Source: Solea solea (lineage: Eukaryota > Chordata > Actinopteri > Pleuronectiformes > Soleidae). From it: 64,000 nucleotides of DNA. The notes under the pieces are model-generated. The model was given only the letters and a program-made list of their open reading frames with translations. It was not told where the DNA came from and made no database searches. Location of the stretch: contig NC_081136.1 in NCBI RefSeq assembly GCF_958295425.1, positions 15,025,381 through 15,089,380 on the forward strand, given 5' to 3'. A program made the position numbers and the translations under genes. Of this stretch, positions 47,168 to 59,275 are shown piece after piece; positions within the stretch are counted from its first letter, which is position 1, and each line of letters opens with the position of its first letter.

Positions 47168-50100
47168 AGACAATGACTGCTGTGACTTTCAGATGCATTT
47201 ACATTCAAAACCATCCTTCGGAGACAAAGTTAGACATGACGTAACATCCTTCTTATTTTGTCTGCTGACGGCTTCTGTCAAGAGTAACAAACTGCTGCTC
47301 CGCCTCTCTGACACCCAGTGGTAAATCTAAGCAACAAATGTGCTAAGTTTGCAACCCACCAGTAAACGCCCCCCAGGATGATGTAATGGAAACTGTTCCC
47401 ATCAATACGTTTCCAAAGAGCAACAGCCAATAGAGAAAGTCCAACATTAGGCGACCGGACCACTGGTGTAACTCGATCACTCAGCAAGTCCGTCAGTGAC
47501 AGACATTTAAGTTTATAGGTCCGGGCCTGCTGCGCTGGTACAGCTATACATTGATTTGCTACCCAGGGTTCATGTAACCCAGGGGGTACATGGAAGGAGA
47601 AGCATGCGACTTCTACCATTACACTTACAGCACAGTGACAGAAAAATCACAACAACCCATATGGCATGCACCGTTTTATTGTTAATAAATAAATAATAAG
47701 CAGTTTAAAACGGCTCCATTGGAAACATGATGGGTGGTGTAGACATCTGACAAAGCCGAGGGGGCCATCTGACAAATTTTTTTTTAACATTGCACAAGCC
47801 AACATTACTGCAACAGATGTGCAGACTCCCAGTGCAATTCACATCAGCAATTAAGGAATACACTATTACTATTTACTTTTCACTATTACTTAATTCTGTA
47901 TCATTTTACCAGTCTTTAAAAAATATATATACAGTATATATATATATATTTTATTGGGCATGAAACCTAATAAAAAAAAAAAAATGTGGATTAACATCAG
48001 AGAGTGACAACTTGATTTATTAACTAAACATAATTACTGCATCCAAACACTTTGGTCAGCTTCTGAGGCGTCTTAATTTCCCAAAGGAATTGTCCTCTTT
48101 TTCAGTCTGTTGGGCATTGATTTAAAAAAAAAAAAAAAAAAGAAGGCAAAAACAAGCGAGCATTGGGGGAGGGGGAAGTGTAGGTGATGTAAAAAAAACA
48201 AAAAAACAATCTGTCAACCTCCTTAAAACTGACTGTCCCTGCTGTGTCTCAACGACTGTATAAGTGAAGCTTTTTCACTTAAACATAATGATGACTGCAA
48301 CTGAGTGTTAATGAAGATCACACATGTTTCACCACAGAACAGTGTCACAATGAGTTTAAGGCAGACAGATGACTCCAACGTATGTATTTTTCCCCCTTAA
48401 CTGTGTACGTCAGGCACTCTATATTAACTGTAAGGCTAGTTTGCCGTTTGTTATCAAAGGCTGTGTAATCTGTTTTGGCCTCCACCAAATAATGTATGAG
48501 TCTGAGCTATAACCTGGGACAAAACCCATGGAAATATTTGCTTACACTGAGAAATAACCCTGCAAAAGCACACTGAATGTCAGTTATGTGGTTATATATG
48601 TTATGTTCCTCCACCCTAGCAATCAGGTTACTGTGAGGAATCTTGGGAGATGAAGTATTGCAGAGAACCTTTGTTTAGTGGAAGCCCAGCTAATGCTAGC
48701 AGAGATGGGAACAGATGCTGATCATTAAGGGGCTCTGGTACAATAACAGCCGCAGTGCTCCTCAAGTCTGGGGGAAGGCGCTCTTTTGATTTTGCTGCCT
48801 GATGAGCCGTTGTGTATACGTTCAGAGTGGTGGGGGGGGCAGACGTGTGTGTGTTTGTGCCACTCTGCATCAAAGTGAGGCTTCAGCTTCCTTTATTTTA
48901 GAGCGTTGCCGATGCAATGGGTGGCAACAGATGCTGATGTCTGCGCTCGCATGCTCTGTAGGTGTGTGGTGCATGCGACACACAAGTCTGCTTTCAGTCA
49001 GTAATAATGCAGTGGGTGGGTACTGTAGCTGGACCCTAAGGTCTAGCGAGCTGTGCCGTGGCTGCAGGCTCTATCCATCACAGTCTCACCTTCGATTGGA
49101 GAGGGGCCCAGGTCAGAGAGAAAGAACGAGGCAATGGAAGATCAGAAGGCAAAGCTGTGGAAACAGCGAGAGGAGGGACGGGAGTGCATCTACACCTGAG
49201 TGATGGATTTACTGTAGCATGAGTTCTTTGTTCTAGGAGGTGGATGATGGCTGAGACGTCACTATCCCCGGTGTCTCTGCCGAAAAGTTTCCTTTTACTG
49301 GGGGCTCTGCACAGACAGGATGGCAAAGTATGGGATCTGCGGAGTAACTGCATCTCACTTCACACCTGCAAAGTTCCATCATGAGAATCTGTAGACGGGA
49401 CTTCAAAGTGGGAAGATATAATTTGCTCTGTGGGTTGTAAGAGTGGCCAAGACATATAGCAGCATCCATGTAAGTTAGCAGAGCCTCACATCTGTGCACA
49501 TTTTGATTCATCTTCCAATCGTTCTCTCCCACATTTCACTCTCATTCTTTAAACACATATATATATTTATTTGACTTTTTTATTTTTTATTTAATCTAAG
49601 GGCTGCCTGAAGAGTTTGGCTTTGTCACTCATCTGCTCTCCCCTGGAACACAATAAGGTTTCCAGACACTTGAGCAGTCTGACAAGGAGGAGCAGGTGTG
49701 GCATGGAACGCTGGTCATTCACACCAATCCATCTAAAATGACTTCATACACACTCCAGTATCCTCTGGATTCAAATATCTAAACAGGTTGAGACTAATGT
49801 GAGATATTTTATTGTGTAGTGTACTTATATTAGTCAAAATGTCTCCAAGACATGTTGTTACTAATGTTATCCATTTTCTCCATTTTTGACCGCTGTTTAA
49901 ATGGAGTACTTTTTGCTTTTCACCCCCTGGCGGCTAACTGCTACTTCCTACGCTCCACTTGTCAAACTGGAAGACTACATCAAATTTTCATAAAGTCAAT
50001 GTCGACAACAAGACAACAATTCCGATGATCCCACGCTGCGATCCGATGTTATCAAACGCTGCATTTTGTTATTGCTAGGGCCGTGCATTAAAAGCGGAAA

Positions 50101-50640
50101 ACCTCAAAAAAATCAGGTTGTGGAAATGAGGAAAAGGGTTGATGTGGTGAAGGGAAGAGAGTGTCAGTTGTTAATATCTCAAAGAACCGCCCTCAGCATG
50201 GGGCCATGAAGCCAATCCAATTAAAATGCATAAATCTCCATACATGCCTCCAGAGCCCGGGCTTTGACTCATGAAATACGGTCAGGCAGGGCAGACATTT
50301 GCTCTGAGGGGCAGTGGCCCACTGCGGGGAGTCATGTGACAATTCCACCTACGGTATGACCAGGGATTTATGATCTGCATAGGGATGAGGAACAGTTGCA
50401 GAGGGGGCATATGAATCAAACACCCTGGCAAAGTTGTCACATTTCATGGGGCTGAGCGATGGATTCCTGCATGTGTTGCTGGAGCTGACATTCAGCACAT
50501 GTACCTGCAGTGAATGTCACACTATTTGCTAATCTGCAATAACCATGTACCGTGGTGTAATGTGCCACCATGCATTTTGGTTGCTATGGCATTCAACGTG
50601 GTCCTGGTCTCGCCTGTCTATGCCTGAAACATCATGATAG

Positions 50641-50670
50641 ATTTATTTATTTATTTATTTATTTATTTAT
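50641..50670. repeat. (ATTT)n tetranucleotide repeat
   Basis: About seven and a half ATTT units in the long intron. Confidence 0.95.
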
Positions 50671-51809
50671 AACATCACTCTTGCTGCACCATCCTTGTAC
50701 AGTATGTTACGTCATAAAATACACAACTAACCTTGACTGTCCTTTCTCATCATAGTTAGCGTGTGATGGTGCCACTAGTGTAGATGTTGTGAGAGGACAG
50801 TGATGGATGTTACCCAAATATCACACCCTCCATCATCCAGCGGGATGCGCCATTGATTTATACTTACTGGTCTGTCGGGAACAGTGCCACTTACCAGTAG
50901 CTCAATGCCTCCCTGGGGCCTATCTCAGCACACGAATCTGCTATGTAAATAATAGCCTGTAGGAGGAACCAGAGCAGGTCTATATTTCTTGTGCTGGGGC
51001 TTGTGCTTTAGCCCATATTTAAAAAGATTTCTTTCTTTCCCTTACTGCCCACTAGCTATTCGCACAAATGGGAGACTTCAATTCTAAGGAAAGGGTTCAA
51101 TACGGGACCCTCGCAGCTTGAATGAGTATGAGCCATTAGGGAATCTGAAGAATATGTCTTAAGTGGACCCTGATGAAATACAACACCATGGTGTATTTGT
51201 TGTGACATTCATTCAGCTCCTGCATCAACCCAAGCAAGAACAAAGTGACCCTGAACAGTTCATGCAACAAAGAGACTAATCCGCGCAACACAAAACAAGT
51301 CAACATCACCACTATTATCGAGTAATACTCGAGTCAAACGATGTGGCGCGCGAGTTAAACGCCTCCGCTGACAGAGCTAAATCCTGCCTTTCAACACTGA
51401 GCTGAGTGGAATGACTTTATTTCCAATACAATTTAGGCATCTTTGATTGCAGTGAATGTCTCAAGGCTCACGAAGAGACATCTGAAAGTAAGAATTATCT
51501 GTCGTGGCAAAGTCACATCAAAGTACTCCCACTCTCGTATTGCTCCCTCAAAAAACCCTGTTTGCAATCATTCTGAAAAGATACAAAAGAGACACATAAT
51601 CTCACACACGCAGCTGCCGACTGCGAGTACAGTGCTGAATTTGTTTATGCGACCAACGGCGCTTCTCTGCTCAGACTGCAGGATCAGTCTGAGGCATCAG
51701 CAGTGCTCTGGAATAACAAGAACGGGCTTGAGTGGTGACACGGGCAGCAGTGACAGTACTTAATATCCTTGTGATTGTCCAAGTGGATTTGATCACCTGT
51801 AACTGACAG

Positions 51810-51811
<2 letters not shown>

Positions 51812-51850
<39 letters not shown>

Positions 51851-51960
51851 ATTGACTGCACTCCCTTGTCCCATACCCTAACCTAACCTTAACCATCACA
51901 ACTCCATGTCCTTCCCCTAACTTTAACCTGAAACTAATTCTAATGCTAAAGTTTTTACAT
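51812..51960. repeat. CA microsatellite followed by degenerate CCTAA units
   Basis: About nineteen CA units to 51850, then ATACCCTAACCTAACCTTAA and CCCCTAACTTTAACC type units to about 51960. This CA-plus-CCTAACC arrangement recurs in fish genomes and is probably one composite repeat. Confidence 0.7.
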
Positions 51961-53653
51961 CATCTACCACAGCTCTTAACATCTTCGTGTTTTATTAGCT
52001 GCAATATTAGAATAGAAATTATTCAGAGAAACTGATAGACTTCAAACATAATGAATTTTTGTATATTAATTACTTTTACATGAGTTTTATAACAGATGCT
52101 TGGCCACAGAGCAAAAAGAAAAATAAATAAAAGTCAGTGACATCAAAGACCAGCCTTGAAACTCTACAGTAAAACATTGATTACACATAATGAAAGTCTA
52201 ATTCGTATTATTTCCAAATGACAACCCATCACATCACAAAATCAGTTTCTCCAAATCAACTCTTTCACACTGCACTGGCTTTTTCATCATTTTCTCCTCG
52301 ATGAAAAGCATCCGAAGTAAAAACTGCGGCAGCAACTTTGATTCACAGTCACGGACAAAACAACGGCGTTCTCAGTGTCACATGCACAGGCAAAAAACTT
52401 CTAATTTGAGTGAAGTGTGCGGCACTTTGAGTGCAATTACAACACCGTGTGATACAGATGACAGCTTATTAGGCAGAACCTTAAGATTTCCCAACATAAC
52501 ACTATTATTATAAAAAAACAAGATGAAAGATGATGGCGATACTGTCCTCCAAAGGGAAACTGTAATTACAGCTTTCTTTCTTTTTTTCCCTGAGATGCTA
52601 CTGAGAAATAAATAAGGTTAGAATATAATCTGTTGCTCTGAGGGTAATGAGTAATAACAAAGCAGGGGTGAGCTATGGTATGTTCTGTTGCCATGGATAC
52701 AAAAACAGATCTTCAATTTATAAAGATTTCTCCATGCCTCTTTCTTGCGCAGCCACTCTCTCACCAGCCCTCCATTCACCGCATCCTGAGATACAACACA
52801 CAAGTGACAGTCCGTCAAATAAAAAGCCTCAGACTCTCCCATTCAGCAGCTGCATCCAACATGCTGCCTTTTATTACAGCCAAGTCGAAAAGATAAATAA
52901 GGAATAACAGAAAGTGGAGAAAACACAGTCAGTCAGAACTGGGGCGTAACCACTGTCCACTTGTGAGTGAATGCAGCGCCACAAGAAAGCCAGCCTTTTT
53001 TTTTTCTTTTTTTTTTGTGAAAGAATGTTAGGGATTGGCTTGACTGAAAGCGGTCCTTTTACTGCTTATTTTCCTCTCTCTTCTTTTTTTCTTGTGCTGC
53101 TTTGCTTTCGCTGTGTGAAGGCTCCCATTCTTCGCTGCTCTCTCTCTATTCCAGACTTGGCTTCAGCACTGCAGAAAGCTTAGTGGGTCTGAAAGTCATG
53201 TTGCTGAGTGACAAACAGTGGCTCTCTTCAGCACGAAGTAAACCACACCACGACAAAAGTCCAAAAATGACACTGAAATTGACATTAACGTATGACCGTG
53301 TACATGGATGTATTTGACGAGTGAGGGATAGAGGTCGGTGAGAGAAGGTCCAGCGGTGTCATCAACGGGACCAAGTGAGACGGCACTCTTTTTTCTCTCT
53401 CCTCCCACTGATTCGGAACAGAGGCTCTGCAGCGACAGATGCCATATCAGATAGCAGAAACGACTCCACTATGTCAGCAGCGAGCTCCTCAAATTTCCCA
53501 TGACAGAAATAATTAAGCTGTCTATAAGTATCAAAACAACTTCTTCCCTAAACAGTAATTCTCTTACATTTTCCATTTTTGTCCTCTTCTCTGCCTCTTC
53601 CTGTTTTTCCTTCTCCACACTGTGAAATCTGCCCACAGTAATCACACCACACA

Positions 53654-53683
53654 AATCTCAAGGTACAAAAAAACCTTGAGATT
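53654..53683. repeat. Hairpin, 11-bp arms
   Basis: AATCTCAAGGT (53654-53664) is exactly reverse-complemented at 53673-53683 around an A-rich 8-nt loop. In the long intron, close to nothing recognisable. Confidence 0.85.
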
Positions 53684-54395
53684 CTCCACTTCCATTAGCA
53701 TCTCTCTCTTAATGGTCCAAATCACTCTTGTGATGCACTGATGACTGCACTGTACTTATTTGATGTTGTCAATGAAAATGTTTCCTCAATTTGAAATAAA
53801 CAAATGCATAAATACATACATTAATAAGGGAAGCTGGTGCAGACTTACTAAAATCTTTATATATAGGCAAGGGATGTGCCATTTTGAATGTAGACACTGG
53901 TTTTCAGTGGAAAACAGACACCAGTCTGTCCGTGAACCATAGAGCTTGTGCAGGTGGCAACTAGTTTAGCTTGTGCTTACAATAAATCAATAAAACCTCA
54001 GGGAGTAATATACTTATATACGGTATAGTCACAGTCATCCTTTGTGTTACCGAGTTGTGTTTTCAATGTGGATGTCATCAATTCATTTTTAATTTTAAAC
54101 TGAGTGAGATTTTGTATATGAACTCCAATCTGATGTCTTGTAAACTTTCATATTCAAAAAACCCAATGGGACCAGTAACAGAATCAATACTGCAATGCCT
54201 CTTATACGTTGGCATGGTGATCACATCACTGTAGTTGCAGCATTATGGCAAAAATGCAAGGAAACAGTCTTTCACATTATAACGGGCGTACAAATCGACA
54301 TACAACCTTAACCCTAACCCTGTGAGAATAAGTATTTTCATTTCTCTCAGCTGCATATCGTGAAATGCGTCATGTTAAAGGAAGACCGGCCTTAC

Positions 54396-54572
54396 CTTGA
54401 CATCCACATGAGCCATCAGAACAGCAAAGTTGGTGAGATGGGTGCAGGAGCACGTGGTGTGTGTCCTGTTAGTGCCAAGCAAACGGCAGTCCTGCGTCGA
54501 CCAGTAACCGGTCATTGTTCTCTTAGAGTAACTCCAGAATGAGCAGTTTGGGTTGAAGCTCTCCTTAGATTG
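54396..54572 (-). CDS. adgrl3: Latrophilin-3 exon: GPS motif, cleavage site and tethered agonist
   Basis: A 177-bp, phase 0/0 exon of 59 residues. It opens [20 protein letters not shown], then [20 protein letters not shown], then [19 protein letters not shown]. The four cysteines (exon positions 10, 29, 41, 43) and the tryptophans at 13 and 24 are the standard GPS framework of the GAIN domain. Autoproteolysis is expected between Leu and Thr in THL|TNF; the new N-terminus TNFAVLM is the tethered agonist that activates the seven-helix part. HLT is intact, so the site should be functional. N-linked sequons are NCS and NRT. Acceptor CCCAACAG at 54573, donor GTCAAG|GTAAGG at 54396/54395. The residue before HL is Thr where I recall Asn in mammals. 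Confidence 0.96.
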
Positions 54573-57224
54573 CTGTTGGGAGTGGAATAAAGGAAAATGT
54601 ACTGAGTCCCCTTAGTTTGTCAAACACAATGATGTGGATTTAATCACAGTAGCAGATCGAAGCAGGCTATTTTCCCCCACTGCAAATCCATACCCATTCT
54701 AAAGCGACCAGCGGGTGGTTTTACTGTCATACTGTATCAAACGGCTCCAGGCCTGTTTTTTCCTGGTGTTTTTTGACCTATCACTTTAACTTTCACTGCG
54801 TGACAATGCACAGCCCTACTGTTTAATGGGAACTGCCTCTGTCTACGCTGGGCTACAGCCCTAACAACAAGGCCACCTCCCCGCTATCTCGCTTGCCATT
54901 TTGTACAAGTCCTCTGCAACACAAGCACAGCTAACCCTAACTGCTGGTAAATAGATACATAAACAGTTTTCCCCTCTTGAGCCCAATTTTCCTTTGGAGC
55001 GTCAGCGATGAAAAAAGGAAAAGCACACTCACTATCCTTTCCTCGGTGACTCACACCATCCAAGGTTAAATGTATCTTACTATAAACACTGTGAGGAGCC
55101 AGAGTTTTTCATAGTTTCACACTCGCTCTCGGGTAATTAGTCTAATAAGGTTTTATCCTCTGTGAATGCAAATTTGCAGCTGATTGAATTTAACCTTCAC
55201 ACACCCAAACCCTGTGTAAAATGTTCCACAGCAAAGGAGCTGGGATGAGCCTCTGTCCCAATAATGACTTTAATTGGTACTATTAAGTGGCGACGCAAGG
55301 AAGCGAAACAATAACTAGAGGACACCTCATCATCCCAGAAGACCAGTGATCCAAAACCTAATGGTTGAGAGGGAGACTTAACTGTGGGGAGCCTGAGAAA
55401 CAGGAACACCCTGCTCAGAGGAGTCAAGATAACCCAGCCTCATTTCAGGCTTATTTCAAGGGCAAGTTGGCTCAACATGCCAGAAAAATAATTAATGCCT
55501 TTGCTTTATTCTGTTAGAATCATATCCTCCATTGTATACAGTAAGTCATATGCGTAATATGATTTGCTCTAGTGCATCTTGCTATGATGAACCTATTCAG
55601 TTGAATGTAGTTTCAAACATTATGGTTACAATTCACGGTAACACACTTCTACATGACATGTACATTATGGTTATAATTATGTAATAGGGAGGACACTTTC
55701 TAATGCAAATTCCCGCTTGGTAATTACAGGGTTAATAAGGAGATAGTGTTACAATAATGTCATTTTCTATTTTCGAAGTAAAGTTAATGGCTTGGTAATG
55801 AGGATTACTACAGGTGCGCTATCAGTGTAACACATTCATATTCAAAAGTTTATAAATGAATGAAAGAAATATAATTTATTTAATTCTAAAATGAATTATC
55901 CCTTATGTCCCTCACATGTTTTCCATTGTTATTAGCAAGATACTACTAGGCAATTACTGTAGAAATAAGAATGTATCCCCACAATATTGCTCCACTGCAA
56001 TTCAATTATTAACATACTAATACCATACTATTGTACTTTCATGTAAAGTGTTACCAAATTCAAGTTAAGTTTACTGCTAGTCGTTATCTCTCTTTGATTG
56101 TTGAAGAGCCTAATTTAAATGTATAAACAGCCACAACTATGCTTGTGACCAGTTCATCAGAGCGATCGCCTTCCACCGACTCTCACTGGTGTGCCAGAGA
56201 ACAGAGTATAGAGCCTTGAGGAAGCGCTCTGTTCACAAAACGTCAATATTGCATCCATTCAAGCTCAACTGTAATCATGATTATTGTATGATTTATTGTA
56301 CAGCCCACAGAGTACACCCAATGCACTCTATATGTAAATGTGTGTGTTTATGGCTCTTTGATATGATTAAATGACAACTGTAGTAGCAGCTCCCTTGGTT
56401 CACTCCGGTCTTTACACGCGGAAGACGCTACAGTGCGGAAAACACACTTTCCCAAAAGGGCACAATTTTATTGAAATGATTTGAGCTGAACAAGACAAGG
56501 GTATAAAAGCGCCAGTGCCCCAACATTTGACCAACAGTAAAATTACTGAATCTACAGTCCAAATTACAAATTACACTTAAGGCAGGTGAGTCACTGCAAT
56601 AACTGTGCTGACATTGCCCCCTGACATTTTCCAGCCATTTAATTTTGACATCCATAAGCTATCGTCCTTTTACTCTCTATCCCTCTGTGCTCTGTTTTTC
56701 CTGCCACTGTTGCTCCCTTCCAGGTTCCTCCTACACATGAGAGCCACTGCGACTCTCCTACGGTTGTTCGGCACGCCTGATCATCGCTGAAGGCACTGTT
56801 TGTAGACAAAACAGGGATGTTTTGAGGGTAGCAGAGTGTGGAGGAGATAATGGAGTCAAGAGTGAGAAGTCGCGACACCTACAATGACTAACCAGCCTCC
56901 AGTGAGGCTAAATAACACAGCTATTTGTTCGGGAGATCAAGCTGGTATGTGTTCAAACTAATAAATAACAATAAGCATCCTTGTGCATCACAACGTGAGC
57001 AATTGGGGTTTCTGCTATTTCATTTTTTTTCTCTCTCAACAGAAGCTCCTCAATCTCACTTGATTTTGCTTGGTTTGAAAAGGAATTTGCACACTTTCGG
57101 TCGCACTTCAGGGGGGAAAAGAAAGTCGTGAGGGCTTTCTCCTGTCAAGAAACTTCACGTCTGTTTTTGTGTGTACATAAAAACAAGAGAAACTCAAGAG
57201 ATACACAGAGGAGGAGGAGATTAC
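54573..57224 (-). other. adgrl3: Intron (2652 bp), nothing recognised
   Basis: AT-rich, particularly 55500-56150. Bounded by donor GTAATC and acceptor CCCAACAG. Small frames are chance; no repeat with ends seen. Confidence 0.8.
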
Positions 57225-57430
57225 CTGCAGATGTCTGATGGTAAAAATGACCGGGTCAGAAAGGTAGACTTTGTTCGAATCCTTGTTGATGGCAGCCGTG
57301 ATTACAGGGGAGTTGACAATGACGGAGTAATTCGTAGCCAGGGCTTCACTGCCAAACTTCATGCTGGCGTTTTCCGTGGAAAGGTAGATCCCGATGTGTT
57401 TGTACAGAACGAATGCTATACGGATCTCAC
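57225..57430 (-). CDS. adgrl3: Latrophilin-3 exon: GAIN subdomain B
   Basis: A 206-bp exon. Its first two bases complete a Gly codon, then 68 residues: EIRIAFVLYKHIGIYLSTEN, ASMKFGSEALATNYSVIVNS, PVITAAINKDSNKVYLSDPV and IFTIRHLQ. These are consecutive beta strands of GAIN subdomain B, just before the GPS motif; STENASMKFG and VNSPVITAAINK are highly conserved in latrophilin-3. Sequons NAS and NYS suggest N-glycosylation on this extracellular side. Acceptor CTCTCTCAG at 57431, donor CTGCAG|GTAATC at 57225/57224. Phase 1 in, phase 0 out. Confidence 0.96.
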
Positions 57431-59027
57431 CTGAGAGAGGCAGACATGGCACAGGGTTCAGTCTTTCACAACAAATGTAATGTGGAAGCACATTTCAAAA
57501 TAAAGGCTGATTATTTGCTGTTGAAAAGAGACTTTTACAGATTTAGGACCATGGCTACAGGTTGTTCCTACATTTAGCCACAAGAACATGAGTGACATAA
57601 GGAAATGTGGAAGTGGACAGTTTTTTTCCTTTAATTAATGTACAAATGAAGGAAAAAAGGTTTTGGAGCAACTTAAACTGCAAAAAAATGAAGAAAATAA
57701 ACAGGAGATGTGATATTAAAAAATAAGAATTATAATATGTTGTTCATATTGCTAACCATACTCACATAACACAGTGTTTACCCTACATTCATTGATTTGC
57801 TGGTAAAATTTCACACAATCAATGTGCCACTAATTGATGGCTGAAAGAAGCCACAAGCAAAAAAAAACAAAACATTAAAGTGTCTATACAGATATATCTA
57901 TGTATATTAAAATGTCAAAAACGACTCTGAATTTCTCAGCATCTTTTACAGATGAGTGATAGAGGCGAGTGAACTGTCTAGAAAGGTTCTGAAGGTAGGT
58001 AGATGGCAGTAGCCTCTGGTGTACAGTGCAGGGCATCTGAAAGCCACAGCTGGAGAAGCTGTGTCCTGCTGGTGTATCTTTCAAATACAGAAGCTCTGCT
58101 CAAGCTAAAGCATGTGCAGAAAAGCTTCTCCTTATGGACCTCCCTCTTAAATGCATGTGGTCATAACACAGGAAAGGGTCTTTCCCAAGCTGTGGCCCAA
58201 AGGCCTGCAAGCCTTCAATCGTCTAAAACATACAGGTACAACACCCTGGAAATACTATTCATGTTAATACTGGAAATAATCTCCAGGAGTATCACACAAG
58301 AATGTGGAGCTGTTTATAATAATACTAATAATAATATTAATAATGATAATATATATATATTTTTTTTTTCCAAACAAAGGCCGTTCCACAAGAGGAAACC
58401 TTCCCCACATCTGCAAACATTTCTACTTTTATTCAGTATTCAAAGAATGTGTATACCACTGTTCTATTTGCAGTGACAAAGGCAAGCACTCTCTCTTGTT
58501 CATCATGTCTTCTTCTCTTTTTCTCTCCTACACACCTCTTTCCCCACCAGCTGTATTACGTTTGAGCACTGATATGAAAGAAAGATCCTTCCTGCTGTTA
58601 CTGAGATCGTTCTCAAAAAAAATAATTTGGATGCTATAGAATTGGCTGATGGGGAAATATCAGCTGTCCTGCTTTAACCATCCACCTGGGCACGGTTGGA
58701 CATGCACTCAGTCATCATAGTGGAATTCGGATTTACATGGGCTAATAATGAAGTCTAAAATTGGAAGTGCCTTGCTCCTGGAATTCCTATAAAACTACCG
58801 GATAATAGGATTTTTTTGTTGTTGATTAATTACAGAGGATCTTCTATGACATGACCATGCATGCAACAGAATGGCTTTTCTAACCAAATGATAGTCCATT
58901 TGAGACATTTCTGATTTATCGCCAACCTGAACACTGTACCAAGTTACGCTGTACAAAAGGCATGAATACCCTTCAAAACCAACAATGTGGGAACAATGAA
59001 AGCAGACTCAGAGTCTTGACAGCTCAC
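57431..59027 (-). other. adgrl3: Intron (1597 bp)
   Basis: Holds an AAT/TA-rich run near 58315-58360. The 157-codon frame at 58003-58476 (+) crosses this simple sequence and has no recognisable domain. Confidence 0.8.
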
Positions 59028-59150
59028 CATTTCGTCCGTGCTGCTTTAGCGTGTTTGCAGAGAGGTGGATCGCGTTCCCTTGTCCTCCAGTTTGAGGGAA
59101 CTTCAGATCAGGCAAATTTCCATCTGTGCTCATCCTTGCGACCTCCAGCT
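59028..59150 (-). CDS. adgrl3: Latrophilin-3 exon: GAIN domain, most 5' exon in the window
   Basis: A 123-bp, phase 1/1 exon with 40 whole codons: LEVARMSTDGNLPDLKFPQT then GGQGNAIHLSANTLKQHGRN, followed by the split Gly. HLSANTLKQ and GRNGEIR across the junction are the latrophilin GAIN signature (family form QLSANTLKQNGRNGE). Acceptor TTTGTGCAG at 59151, donor AAATG|GTGAGC at 59028/59027. It begins with AG, the last two bases of a codon that needs one base from an upstream exon outside the window; G would give Glu. Confidence 0.93.
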
Positions 59151-59234
59151 CTGCACAAAACACAGCAAGACAACATTTAGAAATCAATAGATCTGTGTTC
59201 TGTGATACACAAAAATAACACAACACACACACAC

Positions 59235-59275
59235 ACAGCACTGTGCAAAAGTCTCAGGGCACCACTAGCTTTGTT
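59235..59275. mobile_element. Possible DNA-transposon end fragment
   Basis: GCACTGTGCAAAAGTCTCAG and GGCACCACTAGCTTTGTTG match a widespread fish repeat with the form CTGTGCAAAAGTCTTAGGCACC. A CA run precedes it. The matching opposite end was not found, so extent and class are unknown. Confidence 0.35.

Larger units (their letters stand above)
45889..54395 (-). other. adgrl3: Longest intron in the window (8507 bp)
   Basis: Separates the GPS exon from the TM1 exon. It contains the TC tract at the acceptor, TA repeats (45961-46000 and about 47923-47951), a GT repeat (about 46111-46129), a MITE (46865-47167), an A run (48123-48139), an ATTT repeat (50641-50670), a CA repeat (51812-51850) and a hairpin (53654-53683). 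Long-looking frames at 46236-46700 (-) and 48802-49203 (+) have no recognisable domains. No additional exon found. Confidence 0.8.
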
